Positions 1 through 8,236 of a stretch of 64,000 bases of DNA are shown one piece after another. How positions within the stretch are numbered: the first letter of the stretch is position 1; every line of letters starts with the position of its first letter. The stretch comes from Streptomyces huiliensis. GTDB taxonomy: Bacteria > Actinomycetota > Actinomycetes > Streptomycetales > Streptomycetaceae. The stretch covers positions 1-64,000 of the forward strand of contig NZ_JAIQLH010000004.1 in the NCBI RefSeq assembly GCF_020037025.1, read 5' to 3'. The notes beneath the pieces were generated by a model. The model had not been told where the DNA came from. It saw only the letters and a list, made by a program, of their open reading frames with translations, and did not search any database. The position numbers were made by a program, and so were the translations under genes.

Positions 1-1
1 G

Positions 2-550
2 GGCCCGCCGGTGCTCGTGGGCCGGCCGCCGCTCGTGGGCCCGCCGGCGGTCCTCCCGCCGCCCGTCGCCCTCGCGCCTCCGGAGCCTCCGGCGTCACCT
101 GCGCCCGTCGCCTCACCCGTGCCCCCCGCGCTCTCGCCGCCCCTCGCGCCGCCCGCGCCCTCTCCCCCTCCCTCTCCCGGGAACGCGCCCGTCACCGACG
201 CCGACCGCCTGGCGGGGACCGTCGCGGGCCAGGGGCGCCCGCACCCCGGACGCGCCCCCGGGCCGTCCGAGAACCCCTACGGGGCGGACCCGGACCCCTA
301 CGGGCCCCCCGGCCCCTACGGGTCCCCGACCCCCGGCACGGCCGCCGATCTCGAACCCGAACCCGCCTGGACCCCGGCCCGGCTCGTTCCTGAGCGTCCC
401 GCAGGGCCCGCGCCCGCCCGAGCCAACGGCGGCAACGGCCGGACCGCACCAGACGAGGAGCCCGTGATGCGGGTCCTGCCCCTGGGCACCGGCATGACCC
501 TCACCGGCCTGGGGCTGGGCTTCCTCGCCCTGCGCCTGCGGCGTCGCTGA
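2..550 (+). CDS. Pro-rich protein with C-terminal membrane anchor (5' partial)
   Basis: The reading frame is open from the window edge, so the true start lies upstream. About 150 residues are low-complexity, rich in Pro, Ala, Gly and Glu, with PYG-type repeats (YGADPDPYGPPGPYGSP). They are followed by a C-terminal LPLGTG, one hydrophobic segment (MTLTGLGLGFLALRL) and a final RRR. This is a tail-anchor or cell-wall-anchor layout: a disordered extracytoplasmic stalk with an Arg stop-transfer end. LPLGTG resembles a sortase signal but has one residue too many for LPxTG, so sortase anchoring is only a possibility. No enzymatic domain is visible. The gene ends 134 nt before bpa. Function unknown; low complexity makes homology calls unreliable. 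Confidence 0.55.
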   Translation, partial: GPPVLVGRPPLVGPPAVLPPPVALAPPEPPASPAPVASPVPPALSPPLAPPAPSPPPSPGNAPVTDADRLAGTVAGQGRPHPGRAPGPSENPYGADPDPYGPPGPYGSPTPGTAADLEPEPAWTPARLVPERPAGPAPARANGGNGRTAPDEEPVMRVLPLGTGMTLTGLGLGFLALRLRRR

Positions 551-684
551 CGGGCGTGCCCGCTCGACCGCCCGCTTGCCCTCCCGCTCGCAGGCCGGGC
601 GCGAGCGCGCCGGCGCAACCCGGTGGATCAGACGCGTACGGGGGCATCACCAGGGGGAAATCATCTGTGCGAGAGAATGGCGGC

Positions 685-1245
685 ATGGATATGCCGAGGA
701 ACGAACGGTCGCAGGAGAGCCCGCACATCCTGGTCGTAGGCCCGGACGGCATGGCTCTCGGCAGCACCAGCCCCGGCGGCGGGGCGGGTGACGACGAGTC
801 GCGCGAGGTCCCCGTGACGGAGCAGGTCGAACAGCCCGCGAAGGTCATGCGCATCGGCAGCATGATCAAGCAGCTGCTGGAGGAAGTACGCGCGGCGCCT
901 CTGGACGAGGCGAGCCGGGTGCGGCTCAAGGAGATCCACCACAGCTCCGTCAAGGAACTGGAAGACGGGCTCGCCCCCGAGCTCGTGGAGGAACTGGAGC
1001 GCCTGTCGCTCCCGTTCACCGACGACACCATCCCCACCGAGGCCGAACTCCGCATCGCCCAGGCCCAGCTGGTCGGCTGGCTGGAGGGCCTCTTCCACGG
1101 CATCCAGACGGCGCTGTTCGCCCAGCAGATGGCCGCCCGCGCCCAGTTGGAGCAGATGCGCCGCGCCCTCCCGGCCGGCACCGGCGACGACGAGGGCGAA
1201 GGCGGCCGCCCGCAGCAGGGGGCACGCTCGGGCCCCTACCTGTAA
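685..1245 (+). CDS. bpa: Bacterial proteasome activator Bpa/PafE family
   Basis: The 186-aa protein has the DUF2587 Bpa core: a helical region from about residue 50 to 160 (IGSMIKQLLEEVRAAPLDEA, EIHHSSVKELEDGL, LRIAQAQLVGWLEGLFHGIQ) and a disordered acidic tail ending in GPYL. In Mycobacterium, Bpa (PafE) forms an ATP-independent ring that docks on the 20S proteasome through a C-terminal GQYL motif. The GPYL end here is the equivalent docking tail. The start was placed at ATG 685 (MDMPRN); the frame is open upstream, but those residues are Pro/Arg-rich and non-conserved. Family assignment is strong; function is inferred from the mycobacterial orthologue. The protein is probably cytosolic. Confidence 0.88.
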   Translation: MDMPRNERSQESPHILVVGPDGMALGSTSPGGGAGDDESREVPVTEQVEQPAKVMRIGSMIKQLLEEVRAAPLDEASRVRLKEIHHSSVKELEDGLAPELVEELERLSLPFTDDTIPTEAELRIAQAQLVGWLEGLFHGIQTALFAQQMAARAQLEQMRRALPAGTGDDEGEGGRPQQGARSGPYL

Positions 1246-1335
1246 CCCGTAGGGCCCCGTAACCCGTAGGGGACCTGCAACCCGTAGGGGATCTGCACCC
1301 CCTAGGGAACCCGTAACCCTAAGAGGACGCCGGAG
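1246..1335 (+). repeat. Degenerate direct repeats downstream of bpa
   Basis: The motif aacccgtaggg recurs four to five times with small changes between the bpa stop and the convergent kinase stop. The copies are spaced about 18-24 nt apart. No coding potential is seen. Similar CGTAGGG/CCTAAGG-type arrays occur in other intergenic gaps of this window. Confidence 0.6.
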
Positions 1336-1359
1336 TCCTGCCGCCTGCCTGATCAGGCG

Positions 1360-3087
1360 TCAGGACGCCGGGTCGCCCGTCGAGACCGTGATGACGATCG
1401 TGGTGGTCTTCGGGTCGAAGGGATCCCCCTTTTGAGGGTTCTGCATCACGACCGTCCCCTTGCCGAAGACGTTCTCGTTCTGCTTGTCCTCGCGGTACTT
1501 CCAGCCCGCGTCCGTGAAGCACTGCTTCACCGATTCGACGGTGACGAAGGTGACCTCCGGCATGCTGGTCTTCGTCTTGTCCAGGAAGCTGGGGCGCGCC
1601 TGCGTGCACTTCGTGGGGTCTATGACCTTCGACTTGTCGCCGTCGACGTGCTTGTTGCCCACGCCGCCCCCGGTGCCGCCGCTCGCCGACCCGTTGGTGC
1701 CGCCCCCGGACGAGCCGCCGGAGGTGCCGCCCACCGGGGCCGCGGACTGCGAGTTCCGGACGACGGGCCGGTCCGCCTTGGCCGGCTCCTCGTCGTCGCC
1801 GTTGTTCTTGAGGACGACGACGGCGATCACGGCGACGACCGCCAGCGCGGCGACGATGGCCGAGCCGATGATGACCGGCTTGTTGTTCCTGCCGCCGCCG
1901 GAAGCGGGGGCGGAGGGCGTGTGCAGGCCGCCGGGCGGGGGCGTGTGGGCGCCCTGGTACGGCGGGGGCGTCTGGTACGCCGGGGCCGGGGCGGGAGCGG
2001 GGGTCGGGGCCGGCGTCGGGTAGCCGGACGAGGGGTACCCCCCGTAGGGGTTCTGCTGATGCGGCGCCTGGTAGGGCGTCTGGACGGACTGCATGCCCGG
2101 GCCGGGCACCGCCTGCTGGTCCACCGGCGGGAAGACCGCCGAGGAGACCCCCGCGCCGCTCCCCGGTGCCGGCGCGTCCCCGGCGATCACCGGCGAGCCC
2201 GCCGTCCGCGCCGTACCGGCCACCCGCGCGCACTCGTCCCGCATGGCGGCGGCGCTGGGGAAGCGCTCGTTCGGGTTCTTCTTCAGCGCCCGCGCCACCA
2301 GGGCGTCCACCGCCGGCGGGATCGAGCGGTTGATCGTGGAGGGCGCGACCGGCTCCTCCTGGACGTGCGCGTACGCGATGGCCAGCGGCGAGTCCGCGTC
2401 GAAGGGCAGCCGGCCGGTCAGCAGCTCGAAGAGCATGATGCCGACCGAATACAGGTCGGAGCGGGCGTCCACGCCGCGGCCCAGCGCCTGCTCGGGGGAG
2501 AGGTACTGCGGGGTGCCGACGACCATGCCCGTCTGCGTCATCGAGGTGACCCCCGACTGCATGGCCCGGGCGATGCCGAAGTCCATGACCTTGACCACAT
2601 CACGCTTGGTCATCATCACGTTGCCGGGCTTGATGTCCCGGTGGACCAGGCCCATCTCGTGGCTGACCTCGAGCGCGGCCAGCACGTCGGCGGTGATCTT
2701 CAGCGCCTTCTCGGCGGGCATCGCGCCGTACCGTGCCACGTCCTCGTCGAGGACGGAACGCAGCGGTTTGCCCTCGATGTACTCCATGACGATGTACGGC
2801 ATCGTCGTGCCGTCGAGGTCGTCCTCGCCGGTGTCGAAGACGGAGACGATGTTGGTGTGCGTGAGCTTGGCCACGGCCTGGGCCTCGCGGCGGAACCGCT
2901 CGCGGAAGGACGACTCCCGGCCGAGTTCCGTGTGGAGGGTCTTGACGGCGACCTGGCGGTCGAGCACGGAGTCGTACGCGAGGTGCACGGAGGCCATGCC
3001 GCCCTCGCCGAGCAGGTCGCGCAGCTGGTAGCGGCCGCCGCCGACGGCCCGTCCCGCGTAGCGGCCCTGTGCGCCGTCCTGGCTCAT
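1360..3087 (-). CDS. Membrane Ser/Thr protein kinase with PASTA-like domain
   Basis: A 575-aa Hanks-type kinase. The N-terminal catalytic domain (residues ~20-280) has the glycine loop GEGGMA (27-32), Lys49 in VAVKT, HRDIKPGN (catalytic Asp151), DFG (169-171) and an activation loop with TSMTQTGMVVGTPQYLSPE. A Pro/Tyr-rich juxtamembrane stretch leads to one transmembrane helix (~404-426), a Gly/Ser linker and a C-terminal extracellular PASTA-like module (~510-570, with a Cys pair). This is the PknB-like layout, in which the outer domain senses cell-wall fragments. ATG 3087 follows an AGGGGGA ribosome site at good spacing. It is divergent from a second kinase. Kinase assignment is certain; the ligand is not known. 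Confidence 0.93.
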   Translation of the reverse strand: MSQDGAQGRYAGRAVGGGRYQLRDLLGEGGMASVHLAYDSVLDRQVAVKTLHTELGRESSFRERFRREAQAVAKLTHTNIVSVFDTGEDDLDGTTMPYIVMEYIEGKPLRSVLDEDVARYGAMPAEKALKITADVLAALEVSHEMGLVHRDIKPGNVMMTKRDVVKVMDFGIARAMQSGVTSMTQTGMVVGTPQYLSPEQALGRGVDARSDLYSVGIMLFELLTGRLPFDADSPLAIAYAHVQEEPVAPSTINRSIPPAVDALVARALKKNPNERFPSAAAMRDECARVAGTARTAGSPVIAGDAPAPGSGAGVSSAVFPPVDQQAVPGPGMQSVQTPYQAPHQQNPYGGYPSSGYPTPAPTPAPAPAPAYQTPPPYQGAHTPPPGGLHTPSAPASGGGRNNKPVIIGSAIVAALAVVAVIAVVVLKNNGDDEEPAKADRPVVRNSQSAAPVGGTSGGSSGGGTNGSASGGTGGGVGNKHVDGDKSKVIDPTKCTQARPSFLDKTKTSMPEVTFVTVESVKQCFTDAGWKYREDKQNENVFGKGTVVMQNPQKGDPFDPKTTTIVITVSTGDPAS

Positions 3088-3458
3088 GGTGTTGCTTCCC
3101 CCTCGGCGCCGACCGGCGTCGGGTCGGTGACGCGACACCCGGGCCGGGCCCGGCTCATAGGTTGGATCCGGCCGGATCCCATCCGGCCGGACACGTATCC
3201 CGGCCAAGTGTGCCGCAGGCCAGGGGCACGTCAAGCCGCGTGCCCGTTCCGTGACCGGATGCGCGACAAGCCGTCACGGAATTTGCCTTGCCCGGCCCGC
3301 TGCGGGTTTGATTGCCCGTCCATCCCCGACCGGCGCGCGTCGCGGAACCTGTAGCGTGCCTTATCGGAAGACTGCATTGCTCCGCGTACGGCTCAGCAGC
3401 GTGAGCACTGCCCCAAGGCTTGGCCCCCGCGAGCGGCCAGACACGACGGCGAGGACTG
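3088..3458. promoter_or_regulatory. Divergent promoter region with two palindromes between kinase genes
   Basis: This 371-nt gap separates the two divergent kinase genes and holds no gene. GGATCCGGCCGGATCC at 3164-3179 is a perfect 16-bp palindrome, and TCCGGCCGGA recurs at 3182-3191. The paired sites 18 nt apart look like a regulator operator or a stacked hairpin near the start of the leftward transcript. No -10/-35 pair could be assigned with confidence. Confidence 0.5.
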
Positions 3459-5150
3459 ATGGCACAGACGCAGAGCGCCCAGGGTCCGTCCGACCCTGAC
3501 GCCAACGGGGGCGGAATGCCCGATGTGCCGGAAATGTGGGGTAATGGCGGCATGGTCGGCGACGGCCGCTACCGCCTCACCCACCGGCTGGGCCGCGGCG
3601 GCATGGCCGAGGTCTTCGCCGCCGAGGACGTGCGCCTCGGCCGCACCGTGGCCGTCAAGCTGCTCCGCGCCGACCTGGCCGAGGACCCGGTCTCCAAGGC
3701 CCGCTTCACCCGCGAGGCACAGTCCGTCGCCGGGCTGAACCACCACGCCGTCGTGGCCGTCTACGACTCCGGCGAGGACATCGTCGGCCGCCAGACCGTG
3801 CCGTACATCGTCATGGAACTGGTTGAAGGCCGCACCATCCGCGACCTGTTGCTCACCTCGGAGGCGCCGCCGCCCGAGCAGGCGCTCATCATCGTCTCCG
3901 GCGTGCTGGATGCGCTCGCGTACAGCCACCAGCACGGCATCGTGCACCGCGACATCAAGCCCGCCAACGTCATCATCACCAACAACGGTGCCGTCAAGGT
4001 GATGGACTTCGGCATCGCGCGCGCCCTGCACGGCGCCGCCTCCACCATGACCCAGACCGGCATGGTCATGGGCACCCCGCAGTACCTGTCGCCCGAGCAG
4101 GCCCTCGGCAAGACCGTCGACGCCCGCTCCGACCTCTACGCGACCGGCTGCATGCTGTACGAACTGCTGTCGCTGCGGCCGCCGTTCACCGGGGAGACGC
4201 CGCTCTCGGTCGTCTACCAGCACGTCCAGGACAACCCGATCCCGCCGTCCCAGGTGCTGGACTCCGTCCCGCCGGAGCTCGACGGGCTCGTCATGCGCTC
4301 CCTGGCCAAGGACCCGGACGACCGGTTCCAGAGCGCCGAGGAGATGCGCTCGCTGGTCCAGTACAGCCTCCAGATGCTGCACGAGGCCGGCGGCCACACC
4401 GGCGCCTGGGACACCGGCCAGGTGCCCGCCGCCGCGGCCACCCAGGTCATGGGCGGCGTCGGGCTGGGCCAGACCACCGCCATGCCGCACCCGCAGCACG
4501 GCCAGACCTCCCCGCAGCGGATCCTGCCGGAGGGCGTGGGCGGGACGGGCGGCGACGATTACGAGCCGGGCGGGCACGGGCGGGGCGGCGGGAGCAACCG
4601 CGGCAAGCTGATCGCCATCGTGGCGTTGGTGGCGGCGGTGGTGGTCGCTGTCGCGGCGTACGCGGCGGTGAACAAGGACAAGGGCAGCAAGGGCGCGGAC
4701 ACCGACCCCACCAAGAAGCCGAGCCACTCGTCGTCCTCCAGTGCCGACCCCTCGAAGTCGGCGACGCCGAAGAAGGACGAGAAGTCGTCCGAGCCCGACA
4801 CCGGGACCGGCACGACGGGTGACACCTCGGACGAGAACGACAACTACAGCGGTACCGGCGGAACACGGCACAGGTACACGAACCCGCCCACCGAGCAGCC
4901 GTCCAAGGACCCGTCGAACGACCCGACGACCAAGCCGACCGACGACGGCAAGGGCACCACGTCCAAGGGCACCAGCGAGGGCACCGGCAACAACCCGACC
5001 ACCGACCCTGGCACGACCAACAACCCGGGCACGACGAACAACCCGGGGACGACCAACAACCCGGGTACCACCAACAACCCGGGGACGGCGAACAACCCGG
5101 GTTCGGCGAACAACCCCGGTAACACCACAGAGGGCAACACGACCCCCTGA
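3459..5150 (+). CDS. Membrane Ser/Thr protein kinase with TNNPG-repeat tail
   Basis: A 563-aa Hanks-type kinase. After a ~35-residue Gly-rich leader, the catalytic domain carries GRGGMA (45-50), Lys67, HRDIKPAN (Asp165), DFG (183-185) and GTPQYLSPEQ. A transmembrane helix (~383-404, LIAIVALVAAVVVAVAAYAA) is followed by an extracytoplasmic tail of Lys/Ser/Thr then Thr/Asn/Pro, with no PASTA domain. The last ~40 residues are six copies of a GTTNNP hexapeptide. The start at ATG 3459 has GAGG four nt upstream. The domain is closely related to the divergent neighbour but with a different sensor tail, so the pair probably arose by duplication and now reads different cues. Confidence 0.92.
   Translation: MAQTQSAQGPSDPDANGGGMPDVPEMWGNGGMVGDGRYRLTHRLGRGGMAEVFAAEDVRLGRTVAVKLLRADLAEDPVSKARFTREAQSVAGLNHHAVVAVYDSGEDIVGRQTVPYIVMELVEGRTIRDLLLTSEAPPPEQALIIVSGVLDALAYSHQHGIVHRDIKPANVIITNNGAVKVMDFGIARALHGAASTMTQTGMVMGTPQYLSPEQALGKTVDARSDLYATGCMLYELLSLRPPFTGETPLSVVYQHVQDNPIPPSQVLDSVPPELDGLVMRSLAKDPDDRFQSAEEMRSLVQYSLQMLHEAGGHTGAWDTGQVPAAAATQVMGGVGLGQTTAMPHPQHGQTSPQRILPEGVGGTGGDDYEPGGHGRGGGSNRGKLIAIVALVAAVVVAVAAYAAVNKDKGSKGADTDPTKKPSHSSSSSADPSKSATPKKDEKSSEPDTGTGTTGDTSDENDNYSGTGGTRHRYTNPPTEQPSKDPSNDPTTKPTDDGKGTTSKGTSEGTGNNPTTDPGTTNNPGTTNNPGTTNNPGTTNNPGTANNPGSANNPGNTTEGNTTP
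5010..5117 (+). repeat. Six 18-nt tandem repeats coding for (GTTNNP)6
   Basis: Six consecutive 18-nt units encode GTTNNP-like hexapeptides at the C-terminus of the kinase. Later units drift to GTANNP and GSANNP. Copy number may vary between strains by slippage. Confidence 0.85.
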
Positions 5151-5158
5151 CGGCCGCC

Positions 5159-5186
5159 ACGAGGCGGGGCTCCGGCCCCGCCTCGT
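5159..5186. terminator. Bidirectional hairpin terminator
   Basis: A 12-bp perfect stem (5159-5170 with 5175-5186, core GAGGCGGGGC/GCCCCGCCTC) with a 4-nt loop lies between two convergent genes, just after the kinase stop. There is no long T-run, as is usual for Streptomyces. Confidence 0.8.
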
Positions 5187-5222
5187 CCCGTATCCGGGGG
5201 CATATCCGGGGGGCTCTTCGCC

Positions 5223-6611
5223 TCAGTCCGTGAACGCGTCCCGTACGTCCTCGTACGCGCCCGTCCACCACACCGCCAGGGCCGCCGACGCGGGGAAGCC
5301 GGGGTCGGCGCGGTGGTCGCCGAGCTGGTAGCGCCAGCGGAGCATCCAGAAGTCGTTGAGGCGCTCCCACCACACGCGGTGCACGGCTGCCGCGAGCTCC
5401 TCGGGGCCGGCGCCGGTGGTGCGCCGGTAGGCGCGGGCGTACGGCCGTATCTTCGCGAAGTCGAGGGTGCCGTCGGGGCGCAGGAAGAAGATCACGGCGG
5501 CGCGGACGGCTTCCTCCGCGCGCGGGCGGACGCCGAGGCGGTCCCAGTCGACGATCGCGGCGGGCTCGGCGTCCCGGTACAGCAGGTTGAGCGGGTGGAA
5601 GTCGCCGTGCACCCAGCCGCGCGCCGGGGTCGCGGCCGGGGGCGGGCGGCGGTGGGCGTGCCGCTCCAGCAGGACCCGGCGTTCGACGAGGCGGTGTTCG
5701 GCGAGTTCGTCGAAGGAGTCGCGCGGGTGGCGGCGGACCAGGACCAGCAGCTCCTCGATGAGCGCGTACGTGTCCTCGGGGTCGGCCGCCACGTCCAGCG
5801 TGTCAGGGGCATCGAGGGAACGAGCGGCGTCAGGGGCGCGCTCCGGACCCCTCAGGTCGCCCTGAAGCCCCTCAGGGGCGCTCTCCGGGCTCCAGCGCGC
5901 CGTCGGCTCCGCCGTACTGCCCCACGGGCCCGTGGAGCGCCGTCCGGCGGCCCCACGGCGTACGCCGGCGGCTCCCGGACGCGTCGCCGTCAGGCGGCCA
6001 CGTGGCTCCGTGCCGAGGTCGGGGCCCGCGCCCACGCTCGTCAACGCGCCGGCCTCCGCCTCCCGGGAGGCTCCCCGGAAGGCGCCGCTCCCCGCGCCCG
6101 CCCGCGAGGCGCCGGCCACTCGTCCGCCCGGCGTCCGGGCCCCCGCTCCCGCCTGCGTCTCCGCCGGCCCCGCGACCTCCCGCATCACCGTCTCCAGGCT
6201 CACGTGCACGGTGCCGAGCAGCGCGCCCAGGCCGCGCGACTGGGCCGTGGTGAGTTCCCCGCCGTCGCGGTGCCGGCCCTCGACCCAGGGGTGCAGGGCG
6301 TAGCAGCGGCCGCCGAGGACGGCCACGGTCGAGCCGTCCTCCGCCGCCACCGGCGGGGCGACCGGCAGGCCGAGGGCGCCGAGCCGCTGGGTGGCGGCGT
6401 GCTGCCGGGCGATGGCGGCCCGGTCGCCGTCCAGGTGGTGCTTGAGGAAGAAGTGGCCCCTGCTGGTGGAGAGGCGGTAGCCGTGGTTGAGCAGGCCCTC
6501 GGTGAGCGGTTCGCAGGCCAGCGGCTCGCCGGCGTGCCGGTAGCGGCGTAGCAGGGTGCGCAGGGTGCCGCCGTCGGGAGGTGCGACAGGGGGGACAAGT
6601 GAGCGCGGCAC
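5223..6611 (-). CDS. APH-fold phosphotransferase with large internal insertion
   Basis: A 462-aa protein of the aminoglycoside/choline/homoserine phosphotransferase fold. The N-lobe has FFLKHH (ATP-anchoring Lys). The C-lobe carries the Brenner motif HGDFHPLNLL and the metal-binding VDWD. Family members are about 300-350 aa; here a ~120-residue Arg/Gly/Ala-rich block (about residues 147-268) without predicted fold is inserted between the lobes, which explains the extra length. The start is GTG 6611; TAACAT lies exactly 7 nt upstream, so the mRNA is probably leaderless. It is convergent with the kinase and co-directional with the PPOX gene 15 nt upstream. The substrate cannot be read from sequence. 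Confidence 0.8.
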   Translation of the reverse strand: MPRSLVPPVAPPDGGTLRTLLRRYRHAGEPLACEPLTEGLLNHGYRLSTSRGHFFLKHHLDGDRAAIARQHAATQRLGALGLPVAPPVAAEDGSTVAVLGGRCYALHPWVEGRHRDGGELTTAQSRGLGALLGTVHVSLETVMREVAGPAETQAGAGARTPGGRVAGASRAGAGSGAFRGASREAEAGALTSVGAGPDLGTEPRGRLTATRPGAAGVRRGAAGRRSTGPWGSTAEPTARWSPESAPEGLQGDLRGPERAPDAARSLDAPDTLDVAADPEDTYALIEELLVLVRRHPRDSFDELAEHRLVERRVLLERHAHRRPPPAATPARGWVHGDFHPLNLLYRDAEPAAIVDWDRLGVRPRAEEAVRAAVIFFLRPDGTLDFAKIRPYARAYRRTTGAGPEELAAAVHRVWWERLNDFWMLRWRYQLGDHRADPGFPASAALAVWWTGAYEDVRDAFTD

Positions 6612-6626
6612 GCCCCAAATGTTAGT

Positions 6627-7082
6627 TCACGACGAGTGCGCGGCCTGTCGCGCGGGTACGCCTTCGAGGTGGTGCAGGGTGATGAACTGCGGTTCTATGC
6701 ACAGGTATTCGGGAAGGAAGGGCGCGTTGTCCGCCACCCGGGGGGCCGGGCCGAACCGCAGCAGCTCCGCCGCTCCCGGGGTGAACCGGCGTGCGGTACC
6801 GACGAATTGGACGTGCCAGACGTCCTCGTCGCCTTCCTCCCGCCCGCCGAAGTTGTCGGCGTTGTAGGCGATGACGCTGCCGTCGCATGCCCGGCTGTAG
6901 CCGTAGCCGCCGTGCAGCCGCACCAGCACCCGTCCGTCGGACACGATGTGCCGGGTGGTGATGACGAACGGGAGGGCGCGCAGGGTCACCGAGAGGTGCC
7001 CGTAGGGGGCGCGTGCGAGCAGGTCGAGCGCTCGCTGTTCGTCTGTGGCCGGCGGGGCGGCCGGCGGTACCGGTGCAGGCAT
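6627..7082 (-). CDS. Pyridoxamine 5'-phosphate oxidase-like flavin protein
   Basis: A 151-aa single-domain protein of the PPOX-like split beta-barrel fold, which usually binds FMN or F420. Visible family features are an N-terminal helix (ALDLLARAPYGHLSVT), a strand set (LPFVITTRHIVSDGRVLVRL), SVIAYNADNF and the late strand WHVQFVGTARRF. The C-terminus ends LCIEPQFITLHHLEG. Members reduce or oxidise small molecules or are degenerate flavin binders. The start is ATG 7082. It lies 15 nt upstream of the phosphotransferase gene on the same strand, so the two may be co-transcribed, though the latter also seems to have its own promoter. Confidence 0.72.
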   Translation of the reverse strand: MPAPVPPAAPPATDEQRALDLLARAPYGHLSVTLRALPFVITTRHIVSDGRVLVRLHGGYGYSRACDGSVIAYNADNFGGREEGDEDVWHVQFVGTARRFTPGAAELLRFGPAPRVADNAPFLPEYLCIEPQFITLHHLEGVPARQAAHSS

Positions 7083-7206
7083 GCGCCTTACTCTGCACCG
7101 TCACGCCCGGTGCACGTAGAGCCACCCGCCCCGTCGCGGACGGGACGTTGGTCCCTAAACGGGCACCTCGGCCTTCGGGGGCCTCAGGGGTCCACCCCCG
7201 CTCCCC

Positions 7207-7884
7207 TCAGTGCTTCTGCGCCTGCAGACGCGCGACGTAGGCGGCGGCCTGCGAACGCCGTTCCATCCCCAGCTTGGAGAGCAGGCTGGAGACGTAGTTC
7301 TTGATGGTCTTCTCCGCCAGGTGCAGCCGCTCGCCGATCACGCGGTTTGTCAGCCCCTCCCCGATCAGGTCCAGGATCCGCCGTTCCTGTTCCGTCAGCG
7401 AGGCCAGCCGGTCGTCGCCGCGCGGGCTCTTGCCGTCGCGCAGCCGCTCCAGCACCCGGGCCGTCGCCACCGGGTCGAGCAGCGACTTCCCGGCCGCCAC
7501 ATCCCGCACGGCGGACAGCAGCTCATTGCCGCGAATCGCTTTCAGTACATAACCCGAGGCCCCGGCCATGATCGCGTCAAAAAGGGCCTCGTCGTCCGCG
7601 AACGACGTCAGCATCAGGCACTTGATTCCCGGATCGAGCGAACGAATCTCACGGCAGACTTCGACCCCGCTGCCATCCGGAAGCCGAACGTCCAGAACAG
7701 CGACGTCGGGCCGGGTGGCGGGAATGCGCACCAGTGCGTCCGCGGCGGTACCGGCCTCGCCGACGACCTCGATGTCGGCCTCCGTGGCGAGCATCTCGTG
7801 AACGCCGCGCCGCACGACTTCGTGGTCGTCGAGCAGAAATACCGTGATTTTTCCTTGTTCGCGCACAGTGTCAGTCTCACACAT
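7207..7884 (-). CDS. Orphan NarL/DevR-type response regulator
   Basis: A 225-aa two-domain regulator. The receiver (residues ~10-125) shows the acidic pair (LLDDHE), the phospho-acceptor Asp in VAVLDVRLPDGSG, Thr/Ser in LMLTSF and Lys in YVLKA. The LuxR-type HTH (~155-220) reads LTEQERRILDLIGEGLTNR then EKTIKNYVSSLLSKLGM. ATG 7884 follows GGGGAAG with good spacing; the frame stays open upstream without a ribosome site. No partner kinase is adjacent. It is divergent from the bkd operon; the same neighbourhood exists in S. coelicolor, where an orphan regulator (SCO3818, from memory) sits beside bkd genes. It may regulate that operon or act more globally. Confidence 0.9.
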   Translation of the reverse strand: MCETDTVREQGKITVFLLDDHEVVRRGVHEMLATEADIEVVGEAGTAADALVRIPATRPDVAVLDVRLPDGSGVEVCREIRSLDPGIKCLMLTSFADDEALFDAIMAGASGYVLKAIRGNELLSAVRDVAAGKSLLDPVATARVLERLRDGKSPRGDDRLASLTEQERRILDLIGEGLTNRVIGERLHLAEKTIKNYVSSLLSKLGMERRSQAAAYVARLQAQKH

Positions 7885-8236
7885 CGAGTCTTCCCCTGCT
7901 CTTGTCCTCCGGGATAACGTGCCGTCGTTCCGGCGGTAACCCTGCCTCGGCGGGGACGGCCCGCAAGGCTGTGACCAGTGCATTGGCGGCCCTTTCTCGA
8001 TTTACTTGGAAATCCAAGCAAAATCGCAGGTCAGAGAGGGTTTCGCAGGAATGCGGAGTACTGGGTAACGTGCTTATTGCAGGCCATTCGGCGGGACACC
8101 TGTCACGCCCGGTTCGGCCTCGGCACACCCACCCCGTGTGCCGTCGGGAAGCGGGCGAGCATCCCCCAGCCCCACGGCGGGGGGACCCCCTACGGCAACC
8201 GGCGACCCCGGGGGCCGGACAGACGGAGGAGCACAC
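7885..8236. promoter_or_regulatory. Divergent promoter region of bkd operon and response regulator
   Basis: This 352-nt region between the divergent regulator and bkdA contains no gene. Its middle is unusually AT-rich (about 7990-8030) and holds the inverted repeat listed separately. The bkdA ribosome site CGGAGGA lies at 8224-8230. Confidence 0.6.
7998..8026. promoter_or_regulatory. Putative operator upstream of bkdA (CGATTT..CTTGG inverted repeat)
   Basis: Left arm CGATTTACTTGGA and right arm (reverse complement) CGATTTTGCTTGGA form a near-perfect inverted repeat around a small AT centre, with one base inserted in one arm. It lies about 210 nt upstream of bkdA and 115 nt upstream of the response regulator start. 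The AT-rich island in GC-rich DNA suggests a transcription-factor site. The binding protein is unknown; the adjacent response regulator or an Lrp/BkdR-type factor are candidates. Confidence 0.55.

Noticed and set aside
1432-3354. Very long open frame opposite the PASTA kinase (and similar ones at 21917-24310, 27333-28598, 31369-34014)
   Set aside because: These arise because GC-rich third positions remove stops from the opposite strand. They are Arg/Gly/Pro-rich, have no motifs and fully overlap genes with clear domains.
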